64,000 bases of DNA from Roseomonas indoligenes (GCF_017813365.1 NZ_JAGIZA010000005.1:1-64000), one strand, 5' to 3'; shown: positions 15,818 through 23,908, numbered from the stretch's first letter. Notes: generated from the letters alone by a model not told the origin. Translations and numbers: made by a program.

Positions 15818-15873
15818 CTCTGCCCCCGGCGGCCAATGGGCCATTCTCCCTCCTAGCCAGGGGAAGGAGCGTC

Positions 15874-16539
15874 ATGCGCCGGATCGCAATCGCCTGTGTT
15901 CTTCTTGCAAGCGCCCGCACAGGCGCTGCTCGGGTTAGCGAAGCGCCCACTTCACCAGATCGGCCCGGTCAGCGCTGGGTTGACCAGCATGGAGACCGTT
16001 ACGCCCTCCAGCCGGGCGAGAGTGACGCTGATCGAGACGCTCGGGTCTTGCGTGAGTTCAGGGCCGCCAACGGGGGGCCTGCGCTCGCAAGCGGAACCTC
16101 CACTCTCCCCACACCCGCCCAGGCCCGTGAGAACTCGCTCCTGGAAGATGCTCTCTCCGGCCGCCCCGACTACACCGCTGCCCTTCGCCGAGCCGCAGAG
16201 GCGAACATCAGCGAGGAGAGCCCGGTGGTGCGGCAGACCCGCGCGGCACGCGAGGCCCGCATTGACGCCGAGGTGGCCCGCCTGTCCGACGCCGTCGAGA
16301 AGCGCCGCCGGGAGCGCCTGGCATCGGACGCGGCCTCTGCCCAAGCGTCACAAACGATCGCCGCCCGGGCCGCCGCACGCGCCGCCTGCGATGCCCAGGC
16401 GTCCGGGGTCGGGGCTGGCACCTACACCCCTTACTCGCCCCGCGCCGGGATCCTCGGATCTGCGCTGGCCGGCGCGATGACGTCCAGCGCCGCGGAGGAG
16501 CAGGCGCGGCAGGGATGCTACCGGGCCTACGGGCTCTAA
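15874..16539 (+). CDS. Secreted helical protein, phage cargo (moron)
   Basis: 221 residues on the strand opposite the tail operon. MRRIAIACVLLASARTGAA is a short signal peptide, so the protein should be exported. The mature part is charged and helical (about 110-180, many Arg/Glu/Ala), with two cysteines near the end (RAACDAQ and QGCYRAYG) that could pair. ATG at 15874 follows AAGGAG. Genes of this kind placed between late phage genes are usually lysogenic-conversion cargo acting in the host envelope. No family recognised. Confidence 0.65.
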   Translation: MRRIAIACVLLASARTGAARVSEAPTSPDRPGQRWVDQHGDRYALQPGESDADRDARVLREFRAANGGPALASGTSTLPTPAQARENSLLEDALSGRPDYTAALRRAAEANISEESPVVRQTRAAREARIDAEVARLSDAVEKRRRERLASDAASAQASQTIAARAAARAACDAQASGVGAGTYTPYSPRAGILGSALAGAMTSSAAEEQARQGCYRAYGL

Positions 16540-16564
16540 TCGCCCTTCTTCGCCGGCCCGCTAG

Positions 16565-16837
16565 TTAATACCGACGGTAGATATTGTGATTGCCGACATC
16601 TTCGAGTTGCCAAAACTCACCGCGAGCGTCGGTTCGCTTCGACATTAAGATGCGGTGCCCAGAGGCGCATCGGATGGAGTACATCCCGCTGTCGCCTTTC
16701 AGCTTCTCCAAATTCAGCCCGGGTAAATCAGGGTTGCCTTGGAATTTATCTACTGTTTCGTAGACCGCTTCTCGGATCCTGCGGTCTTCTTTGGACGTTG
16801 CCCTAAGGAAGCCATCCGTCCACTTGCACCGTGTCAC
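16565..16837 (-). CDS. RelE/ParE-fold toxin-like protein
   Basis: 90 residues, the normal size for the RelE superfamily of ribosome-dependent mRNA endonucleases and their relatives. The family pattern is visible: helices with an opening F-L-R-A segment, the NLEKLKGDSGMYSIRCASG turn (split here as NLEKLKG and YSIRCASGHRIL), and a final strand EDVGNHNIYRRY resembling the GxHxxxYR end of RelE-like proteins. The GTG start overlaps the upstream stop (GTGA). Base composition is clearly more AT-rich than the phage genes around it. Catalytic activity cannot be judged from sequence alone. Confidence 0.6.
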   Translation of the reverse strand: MTRCKWTDGFLRATSKEDRRIREAVYETVDKFQGNPDLPGLNLEKLKGDSGMYSIRCASGHRILMSKRTDARGEFWQLEDVGNHNIYRRY

Positions 16838-17358
16838 GCACGCATTGCGTTCACAGCCCGCCGCAAGTCGGAGACTGAACCCTCACCGGAAACATCAGTT
16901 CCAGGTCTCAATTCTGCCCTGAGCGCCATAACGTTCCAGCGGGCATCGCGAAGATCCTCGGCCCAACCAACGAGCAAGTTATGAGCCTCACGACCAGCGC
17001 CGAGAAATGCCGGGTTAGTTCCCTTTGGCCACCGAGGAAGATGGAAGCGCAGATATTTCAGTTCTCGCGCGACTTTCTCCTCGGCCTCAAGCATCGCACT
17101 GATGGTTTGATCAAGTAGAATTAGATCCTCGGCGGAATTCTCAATGCCATCGTTTTGCCCATCAAGGATATAATCTCGAGGCGTCTCCACAAAGGGTTTG
17201 AGAGCCAATCTCTGGCCCTGCACGTACTTCCGGATACGATCAAGATTTTCCAAAGCGCCAAGCACATCAACTTGCATCCGCGAGTTTCCGGCGCGGGATG
17301 CCTCGAAGCGAGTGACGGCTGGTGGTGGGGTCAGGATCACCGCGTCCAAGGCGGGCAT
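16834..17358 (-). CDS. Unknown 174-residue partner of the RelE-like protein
   Basis: 174 residues, ATG after GGAG with seven bases spacing. Predicted mostly helical and acidic, with segments such as GALENLDRIRKYVQGQRLAL and AEDLILLDQTISAMLEAEEK. There is no helix-turn-helix, AbrB, Phd or MazE pattern, and it is twice the length of usual antitoxins. Gene order (long first gene, then RelE-like toxin with a four-base overlap) is that of a toxin-antitoxin pair. It could be a new type of antitoxin or an effector needing the toxin fold as cofactor. Low-GC composition matches its partner, so the two moved together. Confidence 0.5.
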   Translation of the reverse strand: MPALDAVILTPPPAVTRFEASRAGNSRMQVDVLGALENLDRIRKYVQGQRLALKPFVETPRDYILDGQNDGIENSAEDLILLDQTISAMLEAEEKVARELKYLRFHLPRWPKGTNPAFLGAGREAHNLLVGWAEDLRDARWNVMALRAELRPGTDVSGEGSVSDLRRAVNAMRA

Positions 17359-17436
17359 TGGATGCTCCGGGCGGCTGATGCCGCGTCATGGTCACGAGAG
17401 CCCCTATATGCGCCAGCTTCGCCGCTCCTTCCAGCC

Positions 17437-18072
17437 CTATGCCCGACCGACCCTGATCGCCGGGTAGTCGATGCGGCGCCCAGTGAAGCGCCCGCGCTGC
17501 TGCGCCCAGGGGATCCGGATCGTGTTCTCCCGGGTCACGTTGAGCGTCGGGAAGGCCCGGCGCACCGCGGCAGCGGCCTCGGCAAAGAAGCCGGCGGGCA
17601 CCCGGACCTTGATCGGCCGGGCGCCCTCTACCTGCACATCCAGCAGCCGAGAGTAGGGCTCGGCCGAGAAGACCCAGCCCACATCCGCATCCGCGCTCAC
17701 CGCGTCGGGCCGGAAGGCGTCCGCCGCGATGGGCCGTCCCTCCCCTCCCCGGCCCACCGCCACCAGGAACGACTTGGCGTAGGTGCCAGTGAGCCGCGGG
17801 GCGCGACGCTGGAGCTCTTCCAGGGCCATCGTCAGGGCCGGGCCGAGGACAAGGCCCTGGTAGTAGATGACGCCGCCGGGCTGGATCAGCTCTTCCCGCT
17901 CGCCCTCGCGCCCGTTAACGAAGGTGTTGAAGGTCGCGGGGAACTGCCCGGCGCCGATCTTCTCGTCCCGGTCCGAGCGGGCGAAGACGGCCGTCTTGAC
18001 CGCCACGTCCGCCCAGATCGCGTCGGCCGAAAAGGCCAGGCTGATGTTCCGCCGGAACTGCGCGCCGCTCAT
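17437..18072 (-). CDS. Phage tail-completion-like structural protein
   Basis: 211 residues; ATG at 18072 is preceded by AAGGAG and overlaps the stop of the chaperone T frame. The helix ALEELQRRAPRLTGTYAKSF resembles the RAPxxTGxLxxS segment of HK97 gp10-type neck/tail-completion proteins. The remainder is beta-rich. In typical genomes such a gene precedes the major tail protein; here it sits after the chaperones and just before cargo genes and the tape measure. Assignment tentative. Confidence 0.5.
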   Translation of the reverse strand: MSGAQFRRNISLAFSADAIWADVAVKTAVFARSDRDEKIGAGQFPATFNTFVNGREGEREELIQPGGVIYYQGLVLGPALTMALEELQRRAPRLTGTYAKSFLVAVGRGGEGRPIAADAFRPDAVSADADVGWVFSAEPYSRLLDVQVEGARPIKVRVPAGFFAEAAAAVRRAFPTLNVTRENTIRIPWAQQRGRFTGRRIDYPAIRVGRA

Positions 18073-18446
18073 GTCGGCTCCTTCGGCTGGTTCGCCGCGG
18101 CCGCTGACCGCTCCCGGTCCAGCCGCCGCCACTCCCGGTCCAAAGCCCGGATCACCTCGTGTAGGGTCTGCCGGGCATCCTGGTCGCAGCCCAGGCGGTC
18201 TGCGTAGTCATCCACCGTGGCGAAGGAGAGCGGCAGGGGGAGAAGCGGGCCCATCCCGCCGCCGGCATAGGCCCGGCTGCCCTGGAGATCGGCCCAGGCT
18301 CGCCAGAGCCAGCTGTTGCCCTCCTCCAACTCCGGCGCTTCCGGCGGCGGCTCCACGTCTTCGTCACCGACCTCCTGTGCGCGCCGGAAGAGGGCGATCA
18401 GGCTTCCGTACTCGTCCTCGTATTGGACGAGCTGGAGGAGTTTCCC
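18069..18446 (-). CDS. Tail assembly chaperone T part, made by -1 frameshift
   Basis: This frame has no good start of its own; a GTG at 18356 exists but open sequence continues to the slippery site at 18440-18446. Translated after the shift, it gives 123 residues containing a typical T-type signature: NSWLWRAWADLQGSRAYAG, then DDYADRLGCD and a final helix VIRALDREWRRLDRE, as in DUF1799-like proteins. G and GT chaperones coat the tape measure while the tail is built; GT is made in a few percent of cases. The fusion would be 212 residues in all. Confidence 0.75.
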   Translation of the reverse strand, partial: GKLLQLVQYEDEYGSLIALFRRAQEVGDEDVEPPPEAPELEEGNSWLWRAWADLQGSRAYAGGGMGPLLPLPLSFATVDDYADRLGCDQDARQTLHEVIRALDREWRRLDRERSAAAANQPKEPT

Positions 18447-18706
18447 TCCGCGTCCTCTCCATCCGCCTCGCGGCGGGCCGTGGCCATGTCCACCGCGGCG
18501 AAGGCCAAGTCGAGCATAGGCTCGCCCTCCGCCGTGGCGGCCAAGCCGCGGACCTGCTCGAACGTTGCCGGCTGACCGTCCGAGCCCTCGAAGCCGCGCA
18601 CATCGCGCACCAGCTCTTCGAAGAGGATTTTGGCCTGCTCCTGGGCCTTGATCGCGGGCGGCACCTTGTCCCAGCTGCCGTGCTGGCGGCGGAGGCGGCT
18701 CATCAT
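18398..18706 (-). CDS. Tail assembly chaperone G
   Basis: 102 residues from ATGATG at 18706. It is helical and acidic (KILFEELVRDVRGFEGSDG) and ends shortly after the slippery heptamer, as gpG-type proteins do. The frame stays open and keeps strong G/C third positions upstream of 18706 for at least 20 codons (DHAAFRVLGITAAYKLRRD) without any ATG, GTG or TTG, so the true N-terminus may be longer or the gene may have lost its start; see the frame break near 18,775. Confidence 0.65.
   Translation of the reverse strand: MMSRLRRQHGSWDKVPPAIKAQEQAKILFEELVRDVRGFEGSDGQPATFEQVRGLAATAEGEPMLDLAFAAVDMATARREADGEDAEGNSSSSSNTRTSTEA
18440..18446 (-). promoter_or_regulatory. Programmed -1 frameshift site GGGAAAC
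   Basis: In the G reading frame the bases read G-GGA-AAC, exactly the X-XXY-YYZ arrangement for tandem tRNA slippage; one step back gives GGG-AAA-CTC and the T frame. The zero frame stops 14 codons later at 18398. Such sites are nearly universal between the G and T chaperone genes of long-tailed phages. Confidence 0.85.
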
Positions 18707-19071
18707 CGTGTCGCGGCGCAGTTTGTAGGCGGCGGTGATGCCGAGGACGCGGAAGGCCGCATGGTCGCCCAGCCCTCCGGGATGACGACAGCGCTGTTGT
18801 CGCGCAGCACCGCGGCGGGCGGGACCTGCGCCAGCGCGCCCACCACGGGGGCGGTATCCGGCCGGATCTCGACCGGGCGGGCGATCACCGGCGCCTCGCC
18901 CTGGAAGCGCTGCGGCGCCTCCGGCACGTCGAGGTCCGCGTCCGGCGTGGTGGCGAAGCCCTGGTCCATCAGGGCCCGCGCCATCTCGGGCTCGAAGCCC
19001 GCGACCTCGCCGGTGTTGTAGAGGGTGCCGACGCGGGTCGGCTGGGTGAACTTCACGGCCGTGAGGGACAC
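18703..19071 (-). CDS. Phage head accessory protein, C-terminus disrupted
   Basis: 122 codons from GTG at 19071, chosen for GAGGAG eight bases upstream; the earlier ATG at 19134 lacks a site and overlaps the capsid stop. The N-terminal 45 residues (KFTQPTRVGTLYNTGEVAGF, then MARALMDQGFA) form a small domain found in phage proteins that bind near the capsid. About residues 45-95 are a Pro-rich linker. The last 20 or so (MRPSASSASPPPTN) have random-looking third positions, while the -1 frame there looks coding. The genuine protein probably ends or shifts near 18,775. Confidence 0.55.
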   Translation of the reverse strand: MSLTAVKFTQPTRVGTLYNTGEVAGFEPEMARALMDQGFATTPDADLDVPEAPQRFQGEAPVIARPVEIRPDTAPVVGALAQVPPAAVLRDNSAVVIPEGWATMRPSASSASPPPTNCAATR

Positions 19072-19121
19072 GGGCTTCGCTCCTCGGATCGGGATGGCGG
19101 AAGGAAGGGCGGGGGCGCCGA

Positions 19122-20441
19122 TCAGGCGCCCCACTTCACCCCGGTCAGCACCGCGATGGCCTGGTCGTAGCGGACCCCCGTGTCGTGGTGCTCGATGACG
19201 CGGATCAGCGTCTCGTCGTTCTGGAAGGCGGAGCGGGTCACGCCGTCCGTGTCCACGTAGGAGGCCACGTCGGAGGCCGCGATCGTCAGCCGGTCCTCGT
19301 CGCCGATGACCATCTGCGCCCAGTCGGCAAAGTAGATCTCGCTCTCGTTCGAGCCGGCGCCGAGGTTCGTCGGCACTGAGTTCGTGGCGCGGAAGGGGTA
19401 CGGCCCGATCCGGCCCTGCGAGATCTCCGGAAAGGCCTTGTTGCCGTTCCCGTCGAGCAGCGTCTCCAGGAAGATCGCCGTCCGCCAGGAGATGATGTAG
19501 CCGGCCCGGGACATCGGGATGTTGGCCGTCAGCAGCTTCAGGCGCAGCGCGGCCAGGTCGTTGGTCACGTTCTGCAGGTTGATGGTGGCATTCGCCGCGA
19601 AGACGTTGGCCGCAGCCGCGAGATAGCGGGCACCCGTCGGGGCCGTGGCGGAGCCGACGCCGCGGAGGAACTGCTGGTCCTCCGTGATTGCCACGCTCTC
19701 GCGCAGGTCCTCGCGCACCATCTCGTCCACCTGCCGCGAGGGGCGGCGCAGCAGCTCGTTCATGATGGGCACGATCGCGGCCAGCTTCTTGGCCGAGAGG
19801 GTCATCTGCCCCACGCGCACGTCCGTGGTCGGGATGGCCTGGCGCTCGCCCACATAGGCGGCGGCGCTACCGGCCGTCTTCTTCCGCGTGGTCAGGTTCC
19901 CGCCGGGCAGCGGGATCTCGCGGGCACCCATGGCACGCACGGCCACCGTGGGGCGGAGCAGGTCGATGAAGTCGGAGGCGTAGCGCGTGTCCACCAGGAA
20001 GCCGCCCTTGGTGGTGGTGGACTGCTCCATGTTGCCGACGACCTGGCCGAAGTCGGAGCCCCAGCGCTCCTCGGCGATGCTGGCGGCGGCCCGCTGGTCC
20101 ATATCGCCCAGGATCAGCGCCTGGGTGATGCGGGAGAAGGCGATGCCCGGCTGCAATGGCTCGGCGGCGGCCGCCGGCACCGTGGCGCCGGTCGGGGTGA
20201 TACGCGTCCCGCCCGGCAGGCCGGGGAGCGGCTTCGCGGCGGCGGCGCGGCGGCGCTCGGCATCGGTCTCACGGCCAATGGCTGCGACGAGGCGGTCATC
20301 CTCGGCCTGGGCTGCGGCATAGGCCGCCTTCTCCTCGGCGGTCAGGTCCCGCTCGCCATCGGCATGCGCCGTGGCCAGCAAGGCCTCCATCTGGTCCAGG
20401 TTCGCGGCCTGGGCTGCCCGGAGGGCGGTGATGCGGTCCAT
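19122..20441 (-). CDS. Major capsid protein, HK97 fold, with N-terminal delta domain
   Basis: 439 residues. ATG at 20441 follows GAGGAG and begins one base after the protease stop. Residues 1-105 are a charged coiled coil (delta/scaffold region) ending in a Pro/Gly linker, the part a prohead protease removes. The rest has HK97-type features: GGFLVDTRYASDFIDLLRP for the N-arm, LPGGNLTTRKKT, a long spine helix with NELLRRPSRQVDEMVREDL and an A-domain ending in AIAVLTGVKWGA. It would form the icosahedral shell. Intact by sequence although its neighbours are damaged. Confidence 0.9.
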   Translation of the reverse strand: MDRITALRAAQAANLDQMEALLATAHADGERDLTAEEKAAYAAAQAEDDRLVAAIGRETDAERRRAAAAKPLPGLPGGTRITPTGATVPAAAAEPLQPGIAFSRITQALILGDMDQRAAASIAEERWGSDFGQVVGNMEQSTTTKGGFLVDTRYASDFIDLLRPTVAVRAMGAREIPLPGGNLTTRKKTAGSAAAYVGERQAIPTTDVRVGQMTLSAKKLAAIVPIMNELLRRPSRQVDEMVREDLRESVAITEDQQFLRGVGSATAPTGARYLAAAANVFAANATINLQNVTNDLAALRLKLLTANIPMSRAGYIISWRTAIFLETLLDGNGNKAFPEISQGRIGPYPFRATNSVPTNLGAGSNESEIYFADWAQMVIGDEDRLTIAASDVASYVDTDGVTRSAFQNDETLIRVIEHHDTGVRYDQAIAVLTGVKWGA

Positions 20442-20442
20442 T

Positions 20443-21207
20443 TCAGGTGCTCCTCGCGCGGCGCTGCCGCATGTCGTGGTCGCGCTCGGCCAGCGCGCGG
20501 CTGCCGCCGCTCGGCGGGGATCGCCGGGCAAGACGGGATAGGGTGGCCTCCAGGGTGTCGAGGCGATCGGCCATGCCGGCCTCGACTGCGTCTGCACCGG
20601 CCTTTACGCCGCCCTGGCCCCAGGCCTTGGAGCGGACGGTGGCAGTGCTGACCTTGCGTCCGCGAGCGACGGCGCCGATGAACTCGGCTTCGATCGCGTC
20701 GAGGGCGGGGACCATTGCGGCCCTGCCCTCCTCGCTGGACAGGTCCGGGCGCTTGTTCGGCGCGCCGGAGCTGACGACCTCGTGCGTCCGGCGGCCGGAG
20801 GTGTCCGGTCCTTCCTGGCGCGAGGTGGAGAAGATGACGCCGATCGACCCGACCAGGGCGGAGGGGTCCATGACGATTTCGCCCGCCTGGCTGGCGAGCC
20901 AGTACCCGGCTGAGCAGGCCATGCCAGCGACGTAGGCCGTGACCGGCTTCGGCGACGCGGCTATCAGCCCGCCCATCTCGCCAACACCCGTGGTCACGCC
21001 ACCGGGGGTGTCCATCACCAGCAGGATGCGATCCACCGCCGCGCTGGCCTGGATGGTGCGCAGGTCGGCCGCCAGCAGATCCAGGCTCGTGCCGCCGCTG
21101 GACAGACCCATGGAGGAGGCCCGCGGGAAGATAGGCCCGAAGACCGGCAGGGCCGCCAAGCCGTCGCGGATCATGCCGCCACGGGTGCCTTCCATGCGCG
21201 AACCCAT
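20443..21207 (-). pseudogene. Prohead protease, S49 family, 5'-truncated at deletion junction
   Basis: 254 residues remain. The S49/SppA-type core is clear: LLVMDTPGG, GMACSAGYWLAS with the nucleophile Ser 99, and DPSALVGSIGVIFS. Phage members usually have another 60-80 residues before the MEGTR-VRDG segment seen here at residues 5-16. No ribosome site precedes the ATG at 21207, and the sequence to its right belongs to a primase-helicase. The enzyme would mature the capsid by cutting the delta domain. The core is complete, so residual activity is possible if translated. Confidence 0.8.
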
Positions 21208-22330
21208 GCACGAACATGACCCAGGTGCTCTTGCCGTGGTTCGGAATGCCCGTGACGACGATCAGCCTACCCTCGCTGGGCAGGGACAGGATCGCGTCGG
21301 TCGCCCCGGCTCCGGTGGAGAGCAGCGGCGGGCGGCCCTGGTTGCGCAGGGCGATGAGGTCGCCCGGCTGGATGCGGTGCACGCCCTCGATTGGGTAGGG
21401 CTGCGCCGCCTCAATGCACTCCTGCACCTTGCCGGCCCCGTGGAGGCGCAGCACGTCGCCGGCGTCTTTGCAGCCATCCGGCCAGGTCACGTACCAGCAG
21501 CGGTGCCGGCCCAGCCGGCGCGCCATTTCTTCCCGCAGCGCCTTGCCGGGCTCGTCCATGTCGCCGGCCAGGATGTGCTTGGGGATCCGGTCCAGGCGCT
21601 CCGCGTGAGTGCCGAGGGCGAGGTAGCGCTTCTGCTCCAGGCGCTTGGGGTCGTTCTCCGCCAGCACCTTTCCGGTCGCGCCGTCCTTCAGCGTGACAAC
21701 CTGGGGGTAGCCTGCCTCGTGCACCGCCATCACGTCCGGCTCGCCCTCGACCCAGATCAGCACGTCGTCAGCCGTCACCGCGTCGATGTTGAACAGGGTC
21801 GGCATCGGCGCCCTGTCCTGCATCAACTCCTTCTCGGCCGAGCGGTACTTCCGGTTCACCAGCCGCCCCTCGAACAGGTAGGGGAAGACGATCGCGGGCT
21901 TGTCCTGCCAGACGTCGCCGGACTGCCGGAAGCCCTTTGTCGTCTCGTAGACGCCGAAGAGGTCCACGGTCTCCCGTCCGATGCCGCGGGCCTGGAACCA
22001 TGCGTACAGGCCCTCTGGCCGCCGCTGCTGGTCCTCCCGGTGGGGCGTGGGCTGGAGCACCTCGCGCGGCGGCTCTACCTCGCGCCGCCAAGCCCGGTCG
22101 CCATCGCGGCGGGGCAGATGCGCGCCATCCGTCCAGCCGCACTGGCCGCGGTGGCAGATCCAGACCGCGCCCTCGCCGTCGGGGTCGATGGTGACGGCCA
22201 GGCACTCCTCCCGGCTCTTGCCGCCCTCGCAGTGCGGGCACCGCATGCGCTCCGTGTGGCCGGCGGAGTAGCGCTTCAGGCGGATGCCGTGCTCGCCCAG
22301 GAGCTCGGGCAGGTTGTCGGGGGTGCTCAT
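21208..22330 (-). pseudogene. Primase-helicase (T7 gp4/Twinkle-like), 3'-truncated after Walker A
   Basis: About 374 native residues: zinc ribbon with Cys 31, 34, 59 and 64, a toprim primase domain with EGEPD (195-199) and GDMDEPG (257-263), and the start of the RecA-like helicase with GIPNHGKST (361-369). Straight after WVMF the reading frame passes into the protease gene in a wrong frame and runs as Arg/Gly-rich nonsense to 20342. Walker B and the other helicase motifs are absent, so unwinding is lost; primase could survive. Its ATG overlaps the upstream initiator stop (ATGA). Confidence 0.85.
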
Positions 22331-23385
22331 GCCGCCGCGTAGCTCCTGCGGGTCACGGGGTGAGGGGCGGAGCGGTTGAACTGGGCCTCGTCCCAGGCGA
22401 GGCGTTCAGGCGTCTGCAGCGTGGGCTTCGGCAGCTGCCGCACCGCGCTCGGGGGCCGGTCCCAGTACCGCTCGTCCAGGGCGCGGGCTGGCTTCGGCGG
22501 CGACGCCTGCCCACCGCGGTCGTCGTACTTGCCCTCCAGGACTTGCACGACGCTGCCGGCCTTCACCGCCCAGTCCAGGTTCGCCCGCCAGTCGCGCCCT
22601 CCGCCTCCGGTGAGGAACGTCGAGGCGACGATCCGCCGCAGGTAGGCCTCCCACTGCGCCGGGTCTCCCGCGAAGTCCTCCCGCAATCGCGCCGCGATGG
22701 CACGGCGACGCCCGTCGGTGACCTTCCGGACCGTGCCCAGGGCCGGGCCGCAGATGGTGTTCCAGGCCTCGACCGCGGACGTGACGGGGGTGGGCTCCGT
22801 GGCGGCCGTTTCCGGGGGTGGCGGTGCGGCTTCGAACCCCTCCGAGGGCGCGGGCGCGTCGCCGCCAGGCGACGAGAGCGAAGCTCTCTTTTTCTTTCTC
22901 CCTCCTCCCTCCTCCCTCTGCGAGCAGATTTCCCCACCGGTGGGGAACTGGTGGGGAACTCCGCCCACCTGATCGCCGCCGGGTTCCTCCTCATCCCCGC
23001 CTTCATCGTCGCCGAGTTCGGAACCGGTGGTGTTCCGGCCCACGTATGAGAGGAGTTCGGTGGGGATCGGGTGCGTGATCTTCGGCTTCTTGGGGCGCTG
23101 GTAGCGCTGGAAATTCCGAACCGCGCCGTACTCACGGCCCTCGCTGGTGAAGCGCCGGATGAAGTTACGACGCTCCAGTTCCGCCAGCAGGGGCTCCACC
23201 GGCACTGCGGCCGCCGGGAGAATGCGGGCCTTGAGGGTCAGCGCGCGAGCCTGAAACACGCCCTGGTCGTCCGCCTCGGTCCACAGGCCGAGAAGCAGCG
23301 GGATGGCGAGCGGCGCCTCCACGGTCAGCTCCATGAAGGCCTCGTCCGTGAAGATGCCGGGGTGGATGCTGCGGATCCGCGCCAT
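22327..23385 (-). CDS. Phage replication initiator / replisome organiser
   Basis: 352 residues. The opening MARIRSIHPGIFTDEAFMEL, followed by LLLGLWTEADDQGVF and NFIRRF, is the winged-helix start typical of phage replication proteins that bind the origin. A Pro/Glu-rich acidic linker (about 125-190) leads to a helical C-terminal domain (210-280) resembling DnaD/helicase-loader modules. It lies directly upstream of and overlaps the primase-helicase, so the two formed a replication operon. The origin may lie within the gene, as is common, but no iterons were recognised. Confidence 0.7.
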   Translation of the reverse strand: MARIRSIHPGIFTDEAFMELTVEAPLAIPLLLGLWTEADDQGVFQARALTLKARILPAAAVPVEPLLAELERRNFIRRFTSEGREYGAVRNFQRYQRPKKPKITHPIPTELLSYVGRNTTGSELGDDEGGDEEEPGGDQVGGVPHQFPTGGEICSQREEGGGRKKKRASLSSPGGDAPAPSEGFEAAPPPPETAATEPTPVTSAVEAWNTICGPALGTVRKVTDGRRRAIAARLREDFAGDPAQWEAYLRRIVASTFLTGGGGRDWRANLDWAVKAGSVVQVLEGKYDDRGGQASPPKPARALDERYWDRPPSAVRQLPKPTLQTPERLAWDEAQFNRSAPHPVTRRSYAAA

Positions 23386-23386
23386 G

Positions 23387-23866
23387 TCAGGCCTGCTCCA
23401 CCTGGGCCGGCACGGGCGCCAGCGGGGCCTGCAGGTGCCCCAGGGCGCGCGAGGCGGCCCGGATGAGGTCCTGAAGCTCGCGGGCGATCTCCCCTCGCTC
23501 CTGCGCGTTCACCTGGCCGTCGTCGGCCATCGCCTCGGCGAAGGCCGAGAAGACGTGCCCGCTCTCGGCGCCCACCTTCGCCAGCAGCGCGGCCAGTTCA
23601 CCCTCGGCGATCGGCTCGACGGCGACGATGGTGTAGCCGGCGCGGTTGGCCAGCTCCTGCGTGATCAGCGGCTCGCCGGCGATCCGCTCCAGCCGCCAAA
23701 TCACGTCCACGGGCACGAAGGCGTCGTCCACGTTGAGGCTCTGGTAATTGCTGAGCTGCGCGCGCCGCACGCGGGTGCAGGCGGCCGCGGCGTCGAGGCC
23801 GCCCACCCTCTCCACCAGGGCGCGCACGAGCGTCTTGAAGGCCAGGTCGGGACTGCTCGGGCTCAT
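23387..23866 (-). CDS. Phage regulatory protein, CII-like
   Basis: 159 residues. The N-terminal half, with GGLDAAAACTRVRRAQLSNY, FVPVDVIWRLE and RAGYTIV, follows the phage CII regulatory family, which binds DNA through a helix-turn-helix (about 22-50). A helical C-terminal extension (110-145) could drive oligomerisation. It is the first gene of the leftward replication/late operon and lies 42 bases from a divergent rightward gene, so the gap probably contains two promoters. Likely an activator or repressor of early transcription. Confidence 0.65.
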   Translation of the reverse strand: MSPSSPDLAFKTLVRALVERVGGLDAAAACTRVRRAQLSNYQSLNVDDAFVPVDVIWRLERIAGEPLITQELANRAGYTIVAVEPIAEGELAALLAKVGAESGHVFSAFAEAMADDGQVNAQERGEIARELQDLIRAASRALGHLQAPLAPVPAQVEQA

Positions 23867-23908
23867 GGCTGGATCGCTTCCAGGTGACGGGGTTGAGGGA
23901 GGCGCGCG

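Noticed and set aside
20342-21207. C-terminal 288 residues of the primase-helicase open frame
   Set aside because: Arg/Gly/His-rich nonsense read from the protease gene in another frame; no Walker B or helicase motifs.
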